A DNA stretch of 16,146 nucleotides, taken from an uncultured Collinsella sp. GTDB taxonomy: Bacteria; Actinomycetota; Coriobacteriia; Coriobacteriales; Coriobacteriaceae. Numbering within the stretch: position 1 is the first letter of the stretch; every line of letters starts with the position of its first letter. The position numbers and the translations under genes are program-made. Positions 13,022-16,146 of the stretch are shown here, in pieces. The stretch spans positions 1 to 16,146 of the forward strand of contig URWZ01000012.1 of NCBI GenBank assembly GCA_900551625.1. The letters are read 5' to 3'. The notes under the pieces were generated by a model. It was not told where the DNA came from and did no database searches. It worked only from the letters and a program-made list of their open reading frames with translations.

Positions 13022-14064
13022 TGGATCCGAGCGTCTACATCCCCGCCTACCTGGAGCGCGCCTACCTTGCGTCGCACCCCGAACTCACCGATGCAGCACG
13101 CGAGCTTGTCCATAACGACGTGAGCGTCAACCCTCATAAGTATGCGCAGACCGAGCATGCCCAGGCGCTGCTGTCCTATGCAGGCGTCCACCGCCACCTG
13201 CTCGACGAGCTCCATCGCATCGAGGACATGGGCAGCGACGAGGAGTTTGAGCAGACGCGCAACCGCCTGTTCGACGACATGCGCGATGAGCTGCTCAAGA
13301 TCGTCCGCATCGATGCGTATGTCCTCGATGCCCAGCTGCTCGCCATCATTTTGGCGGACACGCCCGTTGATGCCTGCCTGGGCGACCTGCTGAAGCTCGA
13401 AGCGACCGCGGCCGATTACCTGCAGCAAAGCGTGCCCGGGTTCGATATGGAAGCCCCACACTACTGGGCCAACAAGGTGCTGGCAGACGGCGTGACGGCG
13501 GCCGATCTCACCGTGAGCGAGCCGGCTCTTATCGGGTGGCTCCACACACTCGAGGCCATCTCGCAGCTGTGCTTGGCGAGCGCTCGTTACCGTGCTGCCG
13601 CCAACTATTCTCGCCGTGTTCTTAAGGCGGAAGGCTATCCCACCCGAGCTGCAGGCACCGTGCTACTCGCCCTCGCTCGCCTGGAAGACGAGGACGGCTT
13701 TTTTGCCCTGGTCCACCAGCTCGAGGAGCAGATGGGGGCCGATGCCCTCGAGAACTCCCCCTGGTACCTACTCGCCCGCACGATTCTGCTGTTCAAAACG
13801 AACAAGATGCGCCCGGCGACACGCGCGCTGCGCGAGTTTGCCAACCGCTGCGAGGGCGGCGCGTTCTTTTTGCTGAACCCCATGTATCAGACGCCGTACC
13901 TTCCCTGCCGGCCCGAACCGCACGACCCCTGGGACCTTTCGCATCAGGCAGTTTGGGAGGCCGACGGCATCATCTCGGATACTCCCGATTTTGCTCCCTG
14001 GGCCAACGCTTGCGAAGACGTATCGCAGCTTGCCCAGGAATTTGCGCGCCGTTACGGCTTTTAA
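13021..14064 (+). CDS. TPR-like helical protein of unknown function, second of the pair
   Basis: The 347-residue soluble protein looks homologous to the gene before it. Its central segment GWLHTLEAISQLCLASARYR, then AAANYSRRVLKAEGYPTRAA, then GTVLLALARLEDEDGFF (about 167-225), lines up with that gene's RWLAALASRALISGRYR region in order and spacing. The flanks differ: an N-terminal helical part (HRHLLDELHRIEDMGSDEEF) and a C-terminal tail rich in Pro and aromatic residues (NPMYQTPYLPCRPEPHDPWDL). The start codon shares one base with the previous stop (TAATG) and GGGAGGAG lies just upstream inside that gene, a sign of translational coupling. It ends 45 bp before the MurT-GatD start, on the same strand and probably in the same transcript. 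The function is not recognised; a two-subunit complex with its neighbour is plausible. Confidence 0.75.
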   Translation: MDPSVYIPAYLERAYLASHPELTDAARELVHNDVSVNPHKYAQTEHAQALLSYAGVHRHLLDELHRIEDMGSDEEFEQTRNRLFDDMRDELLKIVRIDAYVLDAQLLAIILADTPVDACLGDLLKLEATAADYLQQSVPGFDMEAPHYWANKVLADGVTAADLTVSEPALIGWLHTLEAISQLCLASARYRAAANYSRRVLKAEGYPTRAAGTVLLALARLEDEDGFFALVHQLEEQMGADALENSPWYLLARTILLFKTNKMRPATRALREFANRCEGGAFFLLNPMYQTPYLPCRPEPHDPWDLSHQAVWEADGIISDTPDFAPWANACEDVSQLAQEFARRYGF

Positions 14065-14109
14065 CGGCGCAAACGCCACGACCATGTCATTCACGTTAGG
14101 AACGGCTTC

Positions 14110-16146
14110 ATGAACTTCCGCTCTTCTCTCGCCTGCACCTCGAGCGATATCGCCCGCTGGGGGCTGCGCTCCGTCCTTAAGCGCCAGGGCGGCGTACTCC
14201 CCGGCCGCATCGCCATGAAGATCGACCCCGAGCTGCTAAGCGACCTCGCGGGCCTTGTCGACCGCAGCGTGGTGATCACCGGCACCAACGGCAAGACCAC
14301 TACCTCCAACCTCATCGCCGATGCCGTTGCCGCCAGCGGCGCCACCGTGGTATGCAACCGCGCCGGCAACAACATGGAGCCGGGCGTGGTGGGCGCGTTG
14401 CTCGAGGCACGCGGCAACCTTAAGCGAACCGCCAGCAGCAAGCGCGTAGGCGTCTTTGAGTGCGACGAGCTCTACACGGTGCGCGTCCTGCCCAAGCTCA
14501 AGCCGACCTACTTTGTGCTGCTCAACCTGTTCCGCGACCAGCTGGACCGCTACGGCGAGATCGACCACACCCAGGACGTCATCGCCCACGCGCTGGAGCT
14601 TTCGCCGGCAACGACGCTCATCTATAACGCCGACGATCCGCTGTGCGCCTCGATCGCCGCACGCGTCCCCAACACGAGCATCGCCTTTGGCATCGACGGC
14701 GCCACGGGCACCGAGTCCGATCGCATTAGCGACTCGCGTTTTTGCTCGCAGTGCAACGCGCCGCTGGAGTACGACTATGTGCAGTACGGCCAACTCGGCG
14801 CCTATCATTGTCCTTCGTGCGGTTGGGGTCGTCCCGCGCTGGTCCGTCGCGTGACAGGCGTTGAGCTCACCTGCGGTGGCTACGGCTTTGACCTGAACTT
14901 TGGACCCGATACCGACGCACCTGCAACGCACATCGTCACGCGCTACAACGGCCTGTACATGGTCTACAACGTTGCCGCCGCCTTCTTTGCGGCGCGCGAG
15001 CTGGGCGTGGACGCAGCTCACCTACAGCCCACGCTCGATGCCTACGTCCCCGCCGGCGGACGCATGGGCCGCTGGGAGATCGCTGGCCGTACCGTCGAGG
15101 CAAACCTGGCCAAAAATCCCGTGGGCTTCGATCGCCAGATCCAGTCCATTAAAACGGCGGGCGGCAGACTCTGCGCCTTCTTCCTGAACGACAACGACGC
15201 CGACGGCCACGATGTCTCGTGGATCTACGACGTCGACTTCGAGCGCATCGCCGATACCCCAGGGCTTGTCGCCTTTGCCGGCGGCACGCGTGCACACGAT
15301 ATGCAGGTACGTCTAAAGTACGCCGGCATCGACGCCGCCATCATCTCGAATATCGAGCAGGCGATCGGCGCCGTGGCAGACGAGATCGCCGATGACACCT
15401 TCTACGCCGTCGCCAACTACACGGCCTTCCCGCCGCTGGTCAAGGAACTCGACGAGCTTAAGGGCACCGATGCGAGCTCGGTTGCCTCCCACGCCGCAAC
15501 GCGCGCCGATGGCAGCGCCGTCCCCACCGATATTGCGCCGGTCGAGCTCTCACGCCCCCTGCGCATCGTCTACCTGTATCCCGATGCCCTCAACCTCTAT
15601 GGCGACGGCGGCAACGTCATTGCCCTCGAGCGCCGCTGCGCCTGGCGTGGCATCCCCGTGCGCGTGGACGAGGTCCGTATGGGCGAGTCGCTCGATCTCA
15701 CCGACGCCGATATCGTCATGATGGGCGGTGGCTCCGACCGCGACCAGTTGGCTGTGGCACATGAATTGCTCGCTCAAAAAGACAAGGTCGCGGCCTATGT
15801 TGAGGACGGCGGCTCGCTGCTCGCAATCTGCGGCAGCTATCAGCTGCTCGGCCGTTCGTACTACATGGGCGACGATCGCATTGAGGGTCTGGGCGTCATT
15901 GCCGCCGAGACCGTGCGCGGCTCCGACCGTCTGATCGGCAACGTCGCCGTCAAAACCGACCTGGCACCCGAGCCCTTTGTGGGATTCGAGAACCACGGCG
16001 GCCGCACCCTGCTCGATGCAGAGGCCACGCCGCTCGGAATGTCCGTCGTCACGGGCACCGGCAACAACGGCGACGACGGCTTTGAGGGCCTCATCTACAA
16101 GGGCGTCATCGGCACGTACCTACACGGACCGGCACTGCCCAAGAAC
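14110..16146 (+). CDS. MurT-GatD fusion: lipid II isoglutaminyl synthase (3' end outside window)
   Basis: Amidates the D-glutamate of lipid II to D-isoglutamine using glutamine and ATP, at the cytoplasmic side of the membrane. One frame of 679 codons without a stop carries both known subunits. MurT part (1 to about 450): P-loop VITGTNGKTTT (55-65), FECDELYTVRVL, LLNLFRDQLDRYGE, a Cys4 zinc ribbon (C212xxC215, C234xxC237), NVAAAFFAARELGV, AGGRMGRWE, and the DUF1727 domain with KNPVGFDRQI and LNDNDADGHDVSWIYDVDFE. A roughly 30-residue Ala/Ser/Thr-rich linker follows. GatD part (from about 483): LRIVYLYPDALNLYGDGGNV, catalytic Cys574 in AICGSYQLLG (usually CGGYQ), FENHGGRT, and catalytic His672 in GTYLHGP. 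The linker contains no in-frame ATG, GTG or TTG, so a separate gatD start there is excluded. AGGAA lies 8 bases before ATG 14110. It probably belongs with the two TPR-like genes upstream. Confidence 0.92.
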   Translation, partial: MNFRSSLACTSSDIARWGLRSVLKRQGGVLPGRIAMKIDPELLSDLAGLVDRSVVITGTNGKTTTSNLIADAVAASGATVVCNRAGNNMEPGVVGALLEARGNLKRTASSKRVGVFECDELYTVRVLPKLKPTYFVLLNLFRDQLDRYGEIDHTQDVIAHALELSPATTLIYNADDPLCASIAARVPNTSIAFGIDGATGTESDRISDSRFCSQCNAPLEYDYVQYGQLGAYHCPSCGWGRPALVRRVTGVELTCGGYGFDLNFGPDTDAPATHIVTRYNGLYMVYNVAAAFFAARELGVDAAHLQPTLDAYVPAGGRMGRWEIAGRTVEANLAKNPVGFDRQIQSIKTAGGRLCAFFLNDNDADGHDVSWIYDVDFERIADTPGLVAFAGGTRAHDMQVRLKYAGIDAAIISNIEQAIGAVADEIADDTFYAVANYTAFPPLVKELDELKGTDASSVASHAATRADGSAVPTDIAPVELSRPLRIVYLYPDALNLYGDGGNVIALERRCAWRGIPVRVDEVRMGESLDLTDADIVMMGGGSDRDQLAVAHELLAQKDKVAAYVEDGGSLLAICGSYQLLGRSYYMGDDRIEGLGVIAAETVRGSDRLIGNVAVKTDLAPEPFVGFENHGGRTLLDAEATPLGMSVVTGTGNNGDDGFEGLIYKGVIGTYLHGPALPKN

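Noticed and set aside
14236..15021. 261-codon - strand frame opposite MurT
   Set aside because: Shadow frame; the + frame carries the P-loop and zinc ribbon.

Overview
The window looks like chromosomal DNA from a high-GC anaerobic actinobacterium, most likely the gut genus Collinsella or a close relative in Coriobacteriia. That assignment is inferred from the GC-rich codon use, the gene content (a multi-cluster ferredoxin-like protein, group III alcohol and glycerol dehydrogenases, MurT/GatD) and protein character; no 16S rRNA or other marker is present.

Layout. The left edge (1-471) holds two histidine-kinase pieces facing each other: the 3' end of a kinase on + and, on -, a short kinase-like ORF that stops right after its phospho-acceptor helices. 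A GyrI-like small-molecule-binding protein (480-1115, -) follows, then guaA (1237-2835, -), which ends in a strong stem-loop. Divergent from guaA is a cytoplasmic type I asparaginase (3105-4118, +). A small XRE repressor (4141-4359, -) and a 129-residue HAD-like orphan (4436-4825, +) are divergently transcribed around a perfect 24-bp palindrome. Next on - come ychF with a DUF1648-like membrane protein right behind it (4835-6306), and a 417-residue protein with four Fe-S motifs (6421-7674).

From 7825 to 11444 three members of the metal-dependent group III alcohol dehydrogenase superfamily lie in a row on -: two glycerol-dehydrogenase paralogues and one iron-type alcohol dehydrogenase. They are separated by good intrinsic terminators and by a 62-bp palindromic repeat-like element. 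A 433-bp stretch with no gene I trust (11512-11944) precedes a + strand group: two paralogous TPR-like proteins joined by a one-base stop/start overlap, then an ORF that runs off the right edge.

That last ORF is the most notable item. One continuous reading frame encodes a complete MurT Mur-ligase-like module (P-loop, Cys4 zinc ribbon, DUF1727 domain) followed by a GatD glutamine amidotransferase module (catalytic Cys and His visible). In the well-studied Gram-positive bacteria these are two separate proteins that together amidate the D-glutamate of lipid II. Here they appear to be one polypeptide, and the roughly 30-residue linker contains no possible start codon.

Most other content is housekeeping: purine synthesis (guaA), a ribosome-associated ATPase (ychF), asparagine catabolism, redox metabolism and cell-wall modification. 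No tRNA, rRNA, CRISPR array, insertion sequence or prophage was seen.
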